Shown one piece after another: positions 28,680 to 39,136 of a stretch of DNA of 64,000 bases. The translations under genes and the position numbers were made by a program. This DNA comes from an uncultured Muribaculaceae bacterium (GTDB lineage: Bacteria > Bacteroidota > Bacteroidia > Bacteroidales > Muribaculaceae). Position 1 is the first letter of the stretch, and every line of letters begins with the position of its first letter. The DNA lies in the NCBI GenBank assembly GCA_947179295.1, contig CAMXAZ010000006.1, forward strand, positions 23,091 through 87,090. Direction: 5' to 3'. A model generated the notes under the pieces. The model was not told the DNA's origin, did not search any database, and worked only from the letters and a program-made list of their open reading frames with translations.

Positions 28680-28714
28680 TTTGAACGATATTTCGTAGAA
28701 AATCGGTAAATTTG
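28680..28714 (+). promoter_or_regulatory. Probable promoter of purT
   Basis: TTTG at 28680-28683 and TAAATTTG at 28707-28714, spacer 23 nt, longer than the usual 19-21. The -7 box is perfect; the start point would be about 28721, 34 nt before the purT ATG. Confidence 0.5.
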
Positions 28715-28754
28715 CAGCATATTGTAATCATTCATTATCATTTATTAAATCCAG

Positions 28755-29939
28755 ATGACAAAGATTGGAAGCAAGTGGACCAAAAGCGGTCGCAAAGCCA
28801 TGCTCCTTGGCAGTGGCGAGTTAGGTAAAGAGGTGGCAATCGAACTCCAGCGCATGGGAGTGGAGGTTGTCGCTTGTGACAAGTATGCCAATGCTCCCGC
28901 CATGCATGTGGCCGACAAAAGCCGCGTATTTAGCATGCTCGATGCCGATGCGCTGCGCGCTGCTATAATAGAGGAACAGCCTGATCATATAATTCCCGAA
29001 GTGGAGGCTATCGCTACTCCGGTGTTGGTTGAACTTGAAGAAAAAGGATTCCACGTTACTCCCACCGCGAAAGCGGCTCTGCTGACCATGAACCGCGAGG
29101 GAATACGTCGGCTTGCTGCCGAAGATCTTGGAGTGAAGACCTCGCCATATTGTTTTGCATCCGATTTTGAAGAATTCAAGGCTGCTGTAGAAGAGATCGG
29201 CATTCCATGTGTGGTGAAGCCGATCATGTCATCAAGCGGTCATGGCCAAAGCGTAATCAAAACAGTTGAAGATATTGAAAAGTCTTGGAAGATCGCCCAG
29301 GAAGGCGGTCGCGCTGGTGCAGGACGTGTCATCGTGGAAGGCTTTGTGAAATTTGATTATGAAATCACATTACTTACAGTGCGTTCTGTTGCCGGCACTT
29401 CGTTCTGTGAGCCAATTGGACATATTCAGGTCGATGGTGACTACCGTTATTCTTGGCAGCCTCAGCCTATGGCCCCCGCAGCCAAGGAGGCCGCTCAGGA
29501 AATTGCCCGTAAAGTGACCGATGCGCTTGGCGGATATGGCATTTTTGGCGTGGAGTTGTTTATCCGTGGCGAAGAAGTGATTTTCAGCGAAGTTTCTCCG
29601 CGCCCTCATGACACAGGCATGGTCACCATGATTTCACAAGATCTCAGCGAGTTCGCCCTCCATGCACGTGCACTGACTGGTCTTCCCGTCCCGGAAATAC
29701 GTTTCCTCGGCCCGTCGGCATCTCGTGCGGTAGTGGTTGAAGGCGATAGCACCGAGGTTGTCATGGACAATCTGGAAAAAGTTCTGGAAGAACCCGGTGT
29801 GCAGATGCGTATATTCGGCAAACCCGAAGTCAAAGGCCATCGCCGCATGGGCGTGATACTCGCCACCGCAGACTCCGTAGAAGAAGCAAGAGCAAAAGCG
29901 GAACGAGCATATGACAAACTTAATGTCCAGATTCTTTAA
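28755..29939 (+). CDS. purT: Formate-dependent phosphoribosylglycinamide formyltransferase
   Basis: 394 residues. An ATP-grasp enzyme that uses formate and ATP to formylate GAR in purine synthesis, in place of folate-dependent PurN. Seen: N-terminal dinucleotide-like loop [22 protein letters not shown]-grasp strands [17 protein letters not shown], the metal-binding [20 protein letters not shown], then [11 protein letters not shown]. The 3' end overlaps the next gene by 29 bp (or 17 bp if that starts at 29923). Confidence 0.97.
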   Translation: MTKIGSKWTKSGRKAMLLGSGELGKEVAIELQRMGVEVVACDKYANAPAMHVADKSRVFSMLDADALRAAIIEEQPDHIIPEVEAIATPVLVELEEKGFHVTPTAKAALLTMNREGIRRLAAEDLGVKTSPYCFASDFEEFKAAVEEIGIPCVVKPIMSSSGHGQSVIKTVEDIEKSWKIAQEGGRAGAGRVIVEGFVKFDYEITLLTVRSVAGTSFCEPIGHIQVDGDYRYSWQPQPMAPAAKEAAQEIARKVTDALGGYGIFGVELFIRGEEVIFSEVSPRPHDTGMVTMISQDLSEFALHARALTGLPVPEIRFLGPSASRAVVVEGDSTEVVMDNLEKVLEEPGVQMRIFGKPEVKGHRRMGVILATADSVEEARAKAERAYDKLNVQIL

Positions 29940-31536
29940 CTCACCAAGTCGATTCGGCAAAGCTCAGGTACTTGCCGTGTTGATGATTTTTGTAAACCTC
30001 CTTGTGGCCGGCAGTGAAACTATCGGCCGCAAGGAGGTTGCTTCAATGCTCAAGACTCTTGACTCGGAGCTTGAGCATCGTGAGTTGTATATATCCAGGC
30101 GCCGTGCGTCAATTGATTCTCTCAAGAGCGTACTGAAAAGCGGTTCGATATCTTCAAGTGATCGCTTGTCTACACTCTTGATGCTTGGTGATATGTATAA
30201 CGCTTATAATACGGATTCAGCTGTTTCAATCTATGATAAAGGAGCGCGCTTGGCTCGTGATCTGAAGCAAGATTCTGTGGCAGTGCGCTTTGAATTGAGA
30301 CGTCTGACCTATCTGCCGCTACTGGCGTTTATCAGCCAGGCTGAGGACGAACTTTCACGGATTGACTTCGAGTCACTTCACGAAGGCCTTCAGGAAGAGT
30401 ATTTCGATGCTGCACGGCAGATGTATTTCTATATCGCAGCTTACTATGTTAATTATCCGGATGTATATGACCGATATATGGCCAAATCTCATGACGCCCA
30501 AAAGTCTTTGATCGGTCACCTGGAAGAAGGATCTCCGCGATATATGCTGAATATGGGCGAATACTACTATTATAATAAAGAGTATTCCAAGACCCAGGCG
30601 CTTGCGATGTTGCTGATTGATCAGTTGCAACCGGAGGACAATCTGTATGCGCGAGCTTGTCATCTGCTCGCCGAAATATCAAAGGCGAGAGGGGAGCATT
30701 ATGCTTATGAATACTACTTGGCGTTGTCAGCTATTGCGGATACCCGTGGCGCTACTCTTGAAGTGGCATCCCTGCAGGAACTTGGCAAGACCATTTATCT
30801 CAATGGCGATGTGCAGCATGCATATGACTATCTCTCCGTAGCCTTGTCAGATGCGGTAGAGTGCAATGCGCCATTGCGCATCCTGCAGTCTTCACAGGTT
30901 TTGCCGATAATCGAAAGGGCCCACAAAGCGGAAATCAGGAGTGCGCACGTAAGGCTGTATGTCATTATGGTGGTTATGGCTGTTTTGCTGATGATACTCG
31001 CCATTACACTTTATGTGCTTCATCGAAAAAATCGGCAGATGAATCGTATGGCGCTACGACTGGAAGACGCCAACAGTATTAAGGATGTATATATCTCGCA
31101 GTTTTTGAACTTGTGTTCGATATACATGGATAAACTGACGCAATTCAATAAAATGGTCAATCGGAAAATAACCACCGGCAAGATTGATGATCTGCTCAAA
31201 ATAACAAAGCAGGGCAAATATATAGAAGAGCACTCAAAAGAGTTCTATGATGTGTTTGATGATGCGTTTCTTCACATCTATCCCAACTTTGTGTCGGAGG
31301 TCAATAAGCTCCTTCGCCCGGATGAGCAAATTGTATTGCGCGAAGGTGAGAAGCTTAACACCGACTTGCGCATTATCGCATTTATGAGACTTGGAATAGA
31401 GGAAAGTTCGCGTATCGCTCAGATGCTGAACTATTCGGTGTACACCATTTATACATATCGCAACAAACTTAAAAATAGAGCAGTCTCAAGAGAGACATTT
31501 GAGAGTGATCTAATGAATATAAAATCTGTTTCATGA
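29911..31536 (+). CDS. DUF6377 family membrane protein with TPR-like sensor region
   Basis: 541 residues. A hydrophobic N-terminus ([16 protein letters not shown]) works as signal or anchor; then a long helical TPR-like region ([40 protein letters not shown]) outside, a transmembrane helix ([20 protein letters not shown], about 350-370), a coiled coil, and a C-terminal cytoplasmic domain ending with what looks like a helix-turn-helix ([20 protein letters not shown]). This is the layout of Bacteroidota DUF6377 proteins, thought to be single-protein sensors/regulators. It overlaps purT; a start at 29923 is possible. No partner is evident. Confidence 0.85.
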   Translation: MTNLMSRFFNSPSRFGKAQVLAVLMIFVNLLVAGSETIGRKEVASMLKTLDSELEHRELYISRRRASIDSLKSVLKSGSISSSDRLSTLLMLGDMYNAYNTDSAVSIYDKGARLARDLKQDSVAVRFELRRLTYLPLLAFISQAEDELSRIDFESLHEGLQEEYFDAARQMYFYIAAYYVNYPDVYDRYMAKSHDAQKSLIGHLEEGSPRYMLNMGEYYYYNKEYSKTQALAMLLIDQLQPEDNLYARACHLLAEISKARGEHYAYEYYLALSAIADTRGATLEVASLQELGKTIYLNGDVQHAYDYLSVALSDAVECNAPLRILQSSQVLPIIERAHKAEIRSAHVRLYVIMVVMAVLLMILAITLYVLHRKNRQMNRMALRLEDANSIKDVYISQFLNLCSIYMDKLTQFNKMVNRKITTGKIDDLLKITKQGKYIEEHSKEFYDVFDDAFLHIYPNFVSEVNKLLRPDEQIVLREGEKLNTDLRIIAFMRLGIEESSRIAQMLNYSVYTIYTYRNKLKNRAVSRETFESDLMNIKSVS

Positions 31537-32084
31537 CCCGAAAAAGGGGTGTCATTTGTTGCATATGAATACACAAAACGATATATTTTATCTCAATTAA
31601 TACATATAACATTCTATATTTTCGTTTGTAGCGAAATGCATATCTTATTGATTTTCAGTGTACAAATATCCGAAACTGCTTTATATGGACTCAATTTAAC
31701 CGTTAAGGTATTGCGTATGCCTCAGAATAGATATAATTTTGCAATGCGAGAAAGCCTCAGCCGATAGCAATCAGCCTCGGTTTTTTCACCTCAGGAATAT
31801 CGAAATTAATCAATGATTTTTAGTTTTAGGGTTAGTATAGATTGTTAGTATCTTAGCGTAAAATCATTAGTTATATGAGAAGAATTGCATAATAGTAAAT
31901 GTGTTTTTATGTTAGGTTTGTAGAGTCTTATTGCTAAGACAACAACACGACTTCTCTGGGAAGAGAGGTCGTGTTGTGGTTTATATAGGTTGGAAAACGG
32001 CTGATGAGTTTGTAGAATTGATTTGTGGATGAGCAAAATTTTAACTAATTTCGCGTGATATTAATTTATGTAGTATAATCTGCG
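31537..32084. other. 548-bp non-coding gap with one strong hairpin
   Basis: AT-rich stretch between the DUF6377 gene and folP. The only ORF (31549-31767) has poor composition. A run CTCGGTTTTTTC at about 31773-31785 may end the upstream transcript. A 16-bp hairpin lies at 31942-31977. No tRNA or other known RNA was recognised. No clear TTTG/TAnnTTTG promoter for folP was found in it. Confidence 0.6.
31942..31977. terminator. 16-bp stem with GGGA tetraloop (terminator or structured RNA)
   Basis: ACAACACGACTTCTCT, loop GGGA, AGAGAGGTCGTGTTGT: 16 pairs with a single T-G wobble on the plus strand. It is followed by GGTTTATATA, so the T-tract is poor on the plus side; on the minus side the flank is TGTTGTCTTAG. 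It could be a rho-independent terminator in either direction, or part of a small RNA. Confidence 0.55.
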
Positions 32085-32936
32085 ATGTTTGCTCCGTTTT
32101 CGCTTAATTTGAAAGGTCGCCTCCATGTTTATAACCGTCCGCAAGTGATGGGGATAGTAAATGTTACGCCCGACTCCTTTTATAGTGGCTCACGCACAAT
32201 GCATGAGGCCGAAATAGGCTTGCGCATTGAGTCAATGATTGAAGAGGGGGTTGATTTTATTGATATCGGAGCTTATTCATCGCGGCCGGGCGCTGACGAT
32301 ATCTCGCCTCAGGAAGAAATAAGTCGGCTGAGCAAGGGCATGGCTGTATTGCGCGGCATAGCGCCTGAAATTCCGGTTTCGGTTGATACTTTTCGCGCAG
32401 ATGTGGCTACGGCTGCCATAGAAGAGATGGGGGCTGATATCATTAATGATATTTCCGGCGGAACGCTGGACCCCGGTATGTTTGATACGGTAGCCCGGCT
32501 GAAAACGCCCTATATACTTATGCACATGCGCGGGACTCCGGCAACCATGCAGCAGTTTACGGCATATACCGATGTCGTGGCCGATGTGGTTTCAGATCTT
32601 TCGGTCAAGTTGCGCCGGTTGAGGCTTGCCGGAGTAGCTGATGTGATTGTTGATCCCGGATTTGGTTTCAGCAAGACCCTTGAACAAAATTTCGAACTGA
32701 TGAGCGGTCTGGAGGCTTTCTCTTCGTTGGACTGTCCGGTGCTTGTCGGGGTCTCAAGGAAATCAATGATAACCAAGAGCCTTGGGATAGATCCTGCTGG
32801 AGCTCTTGCTCCGACGGTAGCCCTTGATGCAATAGCCCTGACCAAAGGTGCTTCTTTTATTCGCGTTCACGATATACGTGAAGCTGCTCAGACGGTAGCT
32901 CTTTTCAATTTGCTCAATTCTTCAAATACGCATTGA
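32085..32936 (+). CDS. folP: Dihydropteroate synthase
   Basis: 283 residues. It joins p-aminobenzoate to the pterin diphosphate in folate synthesis and is the sulfonamide target. Both signatures are present: VMGIVNVTPDSFYSGS (about residues 22-37) with the Asn-Thr-Pro-Asp loop, IDIGAYSSRPGADDIS, INDISGG, and VGVSRKSMI. The next gene, cdaA, starts 1 bp after its stop. This folP-cdaA arrangement is common in Bacteroidota. Confidence 0.97.
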   Translation: MFAPFSLNLKGRLHVYNRPQVMGIVNVTPDSFYSGSRTMHEAEIGLRIESMIEEGVDFIDIGAYSSRPGADDISPQEEISRLSKGMAVLRGIAPEIPVSVDTFRADVATAAIEEMGADIINDISGGTLDPGMFDTVARLKTPYILMHMRGTPATMQQFTAYTDVVADVVSDLSVKLRRLRLAGVADVIVDPGFGFSKTLEQNFELMSGLEAFSSLDCPVLVGVSRKSMITKSLGIDPAGALAPTVALDAIALTKGASFIRVHDIREAAQTVALFNLLNSSNTH

Positions 32937-32937
32937 T

Positions 32938-33717
32938 ATGATTCAGTTTGGCATCAAAGATGCTTTTGATATAGCCATAGTGGCACTCCTGCTCTTTTAT
33001 CTTTATAGAATAATGAAAGAGAGCGGCACATTGAATATATTTTTCGGTGTGCTGGCATTTATAATAGTATGGGTGCTGACATCGCAGATCATAGAGCTTA
33101 AGCTTCTTGGCTCGATTCTCGATCAGTTTATGGGAATAGGCCTTTTGGTGCTTGTGATCTTGTTTCAGGATCAGATAAAGCGCTTTCTTGTCGAACTTGG
33201 CGATCATAAACGCTGGAGATTTCTTAAGAATCTGTTCAGGCATGAAAAGCACAATTCATCTGCGGACACCCGCAAGTATGTGCTTCCGATTGTCTATGCC
33301 TGTATGAATATGTCTAAGACCAAAACCGGCGCACTGATAGTAATCAGGCAGGAAATACCATTGGAATCATATGAGAAGAGTGGCGATATAATTGATGCCG
33401 ATATCAATTCGCGTCTGATCGAAAACATCTTTTTTAAAAATTCCCCGTTGCATGACGGTGCTATGATTATTGATCATGATCGGATCAGAAGCGCCGGATG
33501 CATTCTTCCGGTCAGTCATGACCGCAATGTTCCGAGGGCTTTGGGTCTGCGCCATCGCTCTGCCCTCGGCATTTCACAGGCTACAGACGCTTTTGCGATA
33601 GTCGTATCGGAAGAAACCGGCAATATCTCCATAGCCCATAGGGGAGCGCTCACCACTCGTCTGAGTTCCACCGAACTCGAAAATCGCCTTTCTCAGATAA
33701 TGGCCAGTGACAAATAG
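32938..33717 (+). CDS. cdaA: Diadenylate cyclase CdaA (c-di-AMP synthase)
   Basis: 259 residues. Three N-terminal membrane helices (about 8-27, 38-57, 62-80) and a cytoplasmic DAC domain. Catalytic motifs are intact: SPLHDGAMIID (DGA) and ALGLRHRSALGIS (RHR). It condenses two ATP into c-di-AMP, a second messenger linked to osmotic and cell-wall balance. Translational coupling to folP is likely because only one base separates stop and start. CdaR-type partner is not seen here. Confidence 0.96.
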   Translation: MIQFGIKDAFDIAIVALLLFYLYRIMKESGTLNIFFGVLAFIIVWVLTSQIIELKLLGSILDQFMGIGLLVLVILFQDQIKRFLVELGDHKRWRFLKNLFRHEKHNSSADTRKYVLPIVYACMNMSKTKTGALIVIRQEIPLESYEKSGDIIDADINSRLIENIFFKNSPLHDGAMIIDHDRIRSAGCILPVSHDRNVPRALGLRHRSALGISQATDAFAIVVSEETGNISIAHRGALTTRLSSTELENRLSQIMASDK

Positions 33718-33780
33718 CCCCCTATTGATCGCTGATAAAGAGCCGACACAGAGCAAATAAGCCATATTTAAAGACTCGCA

Positions 33781-33812
33781 TTTGTTAAATTGCGATCTTT
33801 TTAGTAATTTTG
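33781..33812 (+). promoter_or_regulatory. Bacteroides-type promoter of gyrB
   Basis: TTTG at 33781-33784, 20 nt, TAATTTTG at 33805-33812. Start point near 33819. Because this lies downstream of the upstream in-frame ATG at 33810, it supports the gyrB start at 33855. Confidence 0.82.
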
Positions 33813-33854
33813 TGTGGTAAAATAATTACGAAAATAACTATAGAACATATAATC

Positions 33855-35798
33855 ATGTCAGAAGACAAAGAACGCGAATCAGAAGTTTATAGCGCGAGTA
33901 ATATTCAGGTGCTTGAAGGCTTGGAAGCCGTAAGAAAGCGCCCGGCCATGTATATTGGCGATATCAGTTTCAAGGGATTGCACCACTTGGTTTATGAGGT
34001 GGTCGACAACTCTATTGACGAAGCCCTTGCAGGCTATGCAAGTCATATTGAGGTGACTATAAATGCCGACAACTCGATAACTGTTGTTGACAACGGACGC
34101 GGTATTCCGGTCGATATGCACGAAAAGGAGCATAAAAGCGCCCTTGAAGTGGTTCTGACAGTTCTTCATGCCGGCGGCAAGTTCGACAAAGGCTCTTATA
34201 AGGTATCAGGCGGTCTGCATGGCGTAGGTGTTTCTTGTGTGAACGCACTTTCATCGTATCTTAGAGCGGAAGTTCGCCGTGATGGCAAGATATATATGCA
34301 GGAGTATGCCTATGGCAAGCCCACATGTGAACTTACAATCATAGGAGATACCGATTCGACCGGAACGTCAGTGACATTCCGTCCCGACACAAGCATTTTT
34401 ACTGTGTCGGAATACGATTATGACACATTGGCCAACCGCTTGCGTGACCTTGCATTCCTGAATGCAGGAATAACCCTTACGCTTACCGATATGCGCAAAG
34501 TTGATGATGCCGGAAATCCCCGCCAGGAAGTCTTTTATTCCCGCGATGGCCTTCGTGAATTCGTGCAGTATCTTGATTCCAACAAAGAGTCTCTGATCAA
34601 CGACGTGATACATCTCAACACTGAGCGCCAGGGTATTCCGGTCGAAGTGGCCTTGACATACAATACCACATTCAATGAAAATGTGTATTCGTTTGTGAAT
34701 AACATCCATACAATCGAAGGTGGTACCCACCAGACCGGTTTCCGCCGTGGCCTTACTACCACTCTCAAGAAATATGCCGAAGATAACAAACTCCTTGAAA
34801 AGGTTAAGATTGAAGTTTCCGGCGATGACTTCCGTGAGGGTTTGACTGCAGTGATTTCCGTGAAAGTAATGGAACCTCAGTTCGAAGGCCAGACTAAAAC
34901 CAAACTTGGCAACAGTGAAGTCCAGGGAGCTGTCTCGGCTGCTGTCAGCGAGGCTCTCAGATATTATCTTGAAGAACATCCGCGTCAAGCTAAGGTTATT
35001 GTCGATAAGATTGTACTTGCAGCCCAGGCTCGCCATGCGGCATTGAACGCCCGCCAGAAAATTCAGCGCAAGTCTCCGCTTTCGGGAGGCGGCCTGCCCG
35101 GTAAGCTTGCGGACTGCTCTTCGCGTCATGCCGAAGACTGTGAGTTGTTCCTTGTCGAAGGTGATTCGGCCGGCGGTACCGCCAAGCAGGGCCGAAACCG
35201 TACATTCCAGGCTATTCTTCCTCTGCGAGGCAAGATTCTGAATGTTGAGAAAGCTATGGATCATAAGATCCTTGACAATCAGGAAATCACAAGCCTCTAT
35301 CGCGCAATGCGAGTGACGATCGGAACGGAAGAGGACCCGATGGCCATCAATATTTCACGCCTTGCCTATCATAAGATTATCATCATGACCGATGCCGACG
35401 TCGACGGTAGTCATATCGCAACTCTGCTGATGACATTCTTCTTCCGTCGCATGCGTCCGATCATTGAGCAGGGATATCTTTATCTGGCCACTCCTCCGTT
35501 GTATAAATGTACTCGTGGAAAAGCAGAGGAATACTGCTGGACAGATGCCCAGGTTCAACAATTTATCGCTGTCAATGGAGAAAAAACCAAAGTCCAGCGT
35601 TATAAAGGATTAGGAGAGATGAGCGCGGAAGAGCTCCGTGACACCACAATGGACCCCGAACAGCGCCTCTTGAAGCAGGTGACAATAAGTGATGCTGTTG
35701 AAGCTGATCGTATTTTCTCAATGCTGATGGGCGAAGATGTCGGCCCCCGTCGTGATTTCATAGAGTCAAACGCCAATTACGCAAATATTGACGCCTGA
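33855..35798 (+). CDS. gyrB: DNA gyrase subunit B
   Basis: 647 residues from the ATG at 33855, supported by the promoter position; an upstream in-frame ATG exists at 33810. GHKL ATPase domain: VLEGLEAVRKRPAMYIGD, EVVDNSIDEALAGYA, VVDNGRGIPVD and GGLHGVGVSCVNALS. TOPRIM domain: LFLVEGDSAGGTAKQGRNR and the acidic MTDADVDGSHIATLL. C-terminal QRYKGLGEMSAEELRDTTMDP is the usual GyrB tail. It supercoils DNA with GyrA, which is not in this window. ParE is a possible alternative but the motifs favour GyrB. Confidence 0.94.
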   Translation: MSEDKERESEVYSASNIQVLEGLEAVRKRPAMYIGDISFKGLHHLVYEVVDNSIDEALAGYASHIEVTINADNSITVVDNGRGIPVDMHEKEHKSALEVVLTVLHAGGKFDKGSYKVSGGLHGVGVSCVNALSSYLRAEVRRDGKIYMQEYAYGKPTCELTIIGDTDSTGTSVTFRPDTSIFTVSEYDYDTLANRLRDLAFLNAGITLTLTDMRKVDDAGNPRQEVFYSRDGLREFVQYLDSNKESLINDVIHLNTERQGIPVEVALTYNTTFNENVYSFVNNIHTIEGGTHQTGFRRGLTTTLKKYAEDNKLLEKVKIEVSGDDFREGLTAVISVKVMEPQFEGQTKTKLGNSEVQGAVSAAVSEALRYYLEEHPRQAKVIVDKIVLAAQARHAALNARQKIQRKSPLSGGGLPGKLADCSSRHAEDCELFLVEGDSAGGTAKQGRNRTFQAILPLRGKILNVEKAMDHKILDNQEITSLYRAMRVTIGTEEDPMAINISRLAYHKIIIMTDADVDGSHIATLLMTFFFRRMRPIIEQGYLYLATPPLYKCTRGKAEEYCWTDAQVQQFIAVNGEKTKVQRYKGLGEMSAEELRDTTMDPEQRLLKQVTISDAVEADRIFSMLMGEDVGPRRDFIESNANYANIDA

Positions 35799-35862
35799 TG
35801 CCGTCTTGAGTCTCCTATTGTATCAATTCTAATTTTTATATACCTCTTAATTTTCAACTACT

Positions 35863-38109
35863 ATGGCTCAATCAGCAAAAGCTGCAAGCTCGAAAAGCAA
35901 CATTGCCCTCGTGAAGAAGGTGATGGACTTTGTCATGCAGCAAAAGAACAACACATATAATTATAAGCAAGTTGCCCATGCTATAGGGGCTAAAACAGCA
36001 GTTCAGCAGCGCAACATAGCTTTGCAGCTGGTCGAGATGGCATTCAACGGTGAAATCATAGAGGTTTCGCCGGGTAAATACAAGTCTCCTCAGCGGGGCA
36101 ATGAAGCTATCGGTGTGTTTGTCCGTCGTAGTAATGGCAAGAATTCTGTAATTACCGATTCTGATGGCGAGACCATTTTTGTAGCTGAGCGCAATTCGAT
36201 GCATGCTCTGAATGGCGATAGAGTGAAAGTCAATATCGCAGCTCATCGAAGAGGGGCCGAGCCTGAAGCAGAGGTTATAGAAATAATTGAGAAAAAGGAG
36301 CAGACATTCATCGGAACGCTGAAAGTCGACAAACACTTCGGTTATCTTCTGACCGACTCCAAATATCTGGCTACAGACATTTTTATTCCTAAGGCAAAGC
36401 TCAAAGGCGGCAAGACCGGAGATAAGGCTGTGGTACGGATCACGGAATGGAAAGACGATTTCAAGAATCCAAGTGGAGAGGTTGTCGACATTCTTGGCAA
36501 GGCAGGGGAGAACAATACCGAGATCCATGCTATCCTTGCTGAATTCGGATTGCCTTACAAATACCCGTCGGCAGTAGAAAAGGCGGCGGATAAGATCGGC
36601 GCCGGCATTACAGAGGAAGTCGTGGCGCAGCGTATCGACATGCGTGATGTTCTCACATTCACCATTGACCCGGCTGACGCAAAGGATTTTGATGACGCGC
36701 TTTCATTCCGGCGTCTTTCGAACGGACATTATGAGATCGGGGTCCATATCGCGGATGTGACGCATTATGTGCATCCCGATACGATTATAGACCGCGAGGC
36801 GCAGAAACGTGCCACTTCTGTTTATCTGGTTGACCGCGTCGTTCCGATGTTGCCTGAGCACTTGTGCAACGGCATATGCTCGTTGCGTCCTAATGAAGAC
36901 AAACTGGCATTCTCCGTGATTTTCCACATGGATGATGACGGCAAGGTGCTCACATCAAAAATTGCCCGCACAGTAATCAGGTCGGACCGTCGCTTCTCTT
37001 ACGAAGAAGCTCAGGACGTAATTGAAACCGGTCTTGGTGATTGTGTCGAAGCTATTAAGAAACTTGATGAGCTGGCTAAGATACTCCGTCGGCAGCGTTA
37101 TGAGAACGGCTCCGTCGAGTTTGACAGAGCGGAAGTGAAGTTCCATATTGACGAAGCCGGCAAGCCATTGGGTGTATTCTTCAAGGTTTCTAAGGATGCC
37201 AATAAACTGATTGAAGAATTCATGCTGCTTGCCAACCGTACGGTCGCTACATTTGTCGGCAAACCGCAGGGCAAGAAAAAAGCCAAGGCATTTGTCTATC
37301 GAGTACATGATGTGCCTGATCCGTCACGTCTGGCTGATCTTGCCGCGATTGCCAGAACATTCGGCTACAAGATCAAAGCATCGGGAACTCCCAAGGAGAT
37401 CAATCGTTCGATCAACCGTATGCTTGCGGAAGTGAAGGGCAGAGGAGAGGAAAATTATCTGTCGACTCTTGCCATACGTTCGATGGCTAAGGCTATTTAT
37501 ACAGCCGACAACATCGGGCATTACGGACTGGGATTTGAATATTATACACATTTTACATCTCCCATACGCCGTTATCCCGACATGATGGTCCACCGTTTGC
37601 TTGATCGCTATCTTGCAGGCGGGCGCAGTGTGAATCTTCAGAAACTTGAGGACCAGTGCAAGCACTCCAGTGAAATGGAGCAGCTCGCTGCTACGGCCGA
37701 ACGTTCGTCGATCAAATACAAGCAAGTCGAATACATGCAGGAGCATATCGGAGATAAATTCTCCGGCATTATCTCCGGCGTGACCGAATGGGGCCTTTAT
37801 GTGGAGCTCAACGACAATCTTTGCGAAGGCCTCGTGCCAATGCGTGATCTGGCAGACGATTACTATGATTTTGATGAGAAAAACCATTGTCTGGTCGGTC
37901 GCAGACACAACCATCGTTATCGCCTTGGAGACAATGTGGACATTCGGGTGGCACGTGCTGACCTGGAGAAAAAGCAACTTGATTTCGTGTTGCTCGATGA
38001 CAATGGCAATGCCTTGCGCAAAAGCGACAAGGAAGATGATATGGGCTCCAAAGTTTCAGTAGCCGAAGCCCTGACACAGCATGGCAAGAAAAAACGCCGT
38101 CGCAAATAA
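35863..38109 (+). CDS. rnr: Ribonuclease R
   Basis: 748 residues. N-terminal helix-turn-helix-like part (about 1-70), cold-shock domains, the RNB catalytic domain with the acidic TIDPADAKDFDDALSF motif and GVHIADVTHYV, and a C-terminal S1 domain (GDKFSGIISGVTEWGLYVEL). It ends in a lysine/arginine tail (HGKKKRRRK). A 3'-5' exonuclease that degrades structured RNA and takes part in rRNA and tmRNA quality control. It follows gyrB after 64 bp. Confidence 0.96.
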   Translation: MAQSAKAASSKSNIALVKKVMDFVMQQKNNTYNYKQVAHAIGAKTAVQQRNIALQLVEMAFNGEIIEVSPGKYKSPQRGNEAIGVFVRRSNGKNSVITDSDGETIFVAERNSMHALNGDRVKVNIAAHRRGAEPEAEVIEIIEKKEQTFIGTLKVDKHFGYLLTDSKYLATDIFIPKAKLKGGKTGDKAVVRITEWKDDFKNPSGEVVDILGKAGENNTEIHAILAEFGLPYKYPSAVEKAADKIGAGITEEVVAQRIDMRDVLTFTIDPADAKDFDDALSFRRLSNGHYEIGVHIADVTHYVHPDTIIDREAQKRATSVYLVDRVVPMLPEHLCNGICSLRPNEDKLAFSVIFHMDDDGKVLTSKIARTVIRSDRRFSYEEAQDVIETGLGDCVEAIKKLDELAKILRRQRYENGSVEFDRAEVKFHIDEAGKPLGVFFKVSKDANKLIEEFMLLANRTVATFVGKPQGKKKAKAFVYRVHDVPDPSRLADLAAIARTFGYKIKASGTPKEINRSINRMLAEVKGRGEENYLSTLAIRSMAKAIYTADNIGHYGLGFEYYTHFTSPIRRYPDMMVHRLLDRYLAGGRSVNLQKLEDQCKHSSEMEQLAATAERSSIKYKQVEYMQEHIGDKFSGIISGVTEWGLYVELNDNLCEGLVPMRDLADDYYDFDEKNHCLVGRRHNHRYRLGDNVDIRVARADLEKKQLDFVLLDDNGNALRKSDKEDDMGSKVSVAEALTQHGKKKRRRK

Positions 38110-38168
38110 GGCGGCATCAAAGAACTTGTCACTGCATCATCTTGAATCAAGATTTGAAAACTTGTTTT

Positions 38169-39131
38169 ATGAAAGAATTTGACGAATATATTTCGATTGT
38201 CAACAAGGCGATTGAAAACTTGAAGCTTCCGGCCAATCCGGCCGGACTATATGATCCGATACGTTACACTCTGGATTGTGGCGGCAAACGATTACGTCCT
38301 GTATTGGCCTTGGCGGCATGCGAGGCTATGGGAAAAGACCCCATGACAGCCATTCATCAGGCAGTTGCCATCGAAATGTTTCACAATTTCACTCTTCTGC
38401 ATGATGACGTCATGGATAATGCTGATGTCAGACGCGGTCGCCCGACGGTCCATAAAAAGTGGAATGAAGAAACCGCGATTCTTTCAGGAGATGCGATGCT
38501 GACTACATCGACAATGTTGCTGGCTATAAAGGCGGGCGAAAATCTTGCTCCTGCCTTGGATCTGTTCAACGGTACAGCCATGAACATTTATGAAGGGCAG
38601 CAGCTTGACATGGATTTTGAAAAGCGTCTTGATGTCACTGTAGAGGAATATATGGAAATGATCCGTCTGAAAACATCGGTATTGCTCGGCTGTGCATGCG
38701 GCATGGGCGCATTGATGGCTCAGACTCCATTTGAAACCCAGCTGCAGTTTTTTAACTATGGCGTGAATCTTGGCCTTGCTTTCCAACTCCAGGATGACTA
38801 TCTTGACACATATGGAGACCCAAAGACTTTCGGCAAGGCTATTGGCGGTGACATTCTCAATGACAAGAAGACATGGCTGCTGATTATGGCTTTGAAAGAA
38901 GATCAGACGGGAGAAGTCAGAAATTTGATAGGCAGTGATGTGCCGGCAGAAGAAAAGATAAGCAGGGTAAGAGCTGTTTATGACCGTCTTGACTTGCCGG
39001 AGCGAATCCATGAATTGATACGTGCTTATATTGACACGGCGATATCATGCCTGGACCAGCTCCCGATTCCACCTGACGCACGGGCATTTTTTATTGATCT
39101 CGCGCTGAAATCGGCAACACGCAATAAGTAG
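38169..39131 (+). CDS. Polyprenyl (farnesyl/geranylgeranyl) diphosphate synthase
   Basis: 320 residues from the ATG at 38169 (the frame is open from a TTG at 38142, but family members begin MKEFDEYI-like). First aspartate-rich motif LLHDDVMDNADVRRGRPT, second FQLQDDYLDTYGD, and GGKRLRPVL at the IPP site. It extends allylic diphosphates with isopentenyl diphosphate; the residues upstream of the first DDxxD that set chain length (NFTLLHDD) suggest a product of C15-C20, but this is not certain. TatD gene follows after 5 bp. Confidence 0.93.
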   Translation: MKEFDEYISIVNKAIENLKLPANPAGLYDPIRYTLDCGGKRLRPVLALAACEAMGKDPMTAIHQAVAIEMFHNFTLLHDDVMDNADVRRGRPTVHKKWNEETAILSGDAMLTTSTMLLAIKAGENLAPALDLFNGTAMNIYEGQQLDMDFEKRLDVTVEEYMEMIRLKTSVLLGCACGMGALMAQTPFETQLQFFNYGVNLGLAFQLQDDYLDTYGDPKTFGKAIGGDILNDKKTWLLIMALKEDQTGEVRNLIGSDVPAEEKISRVRAVYDRLDLPERIHELIRAYIDTAISCLDQLPIPPDARAFFIDLALKSATRNK

Positions 39132-39136
39132 ATTGT

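Noticed and set aside
31549..31767. 72-residue ORF in the long gap
   Set aside because: Poor codon pattern, no start context, and no resemblance to known proteins.
34368..35264. 298-residue ORF antisense to gyrB
   Set aside because: Lies wholly inside gyrB on the other strand; composition is that of a shadow frame and no domain is seen.
35872..36528. 218-residue ORF antisense to rnr
   Set aside because: Inside rnr, cysteine- and leucine-rich in the manner of reverse-complement frames, no family.
37324..37977. 217-residue ORF antisense to rnr
   Set aside because: Same reason as the other antisense frames.
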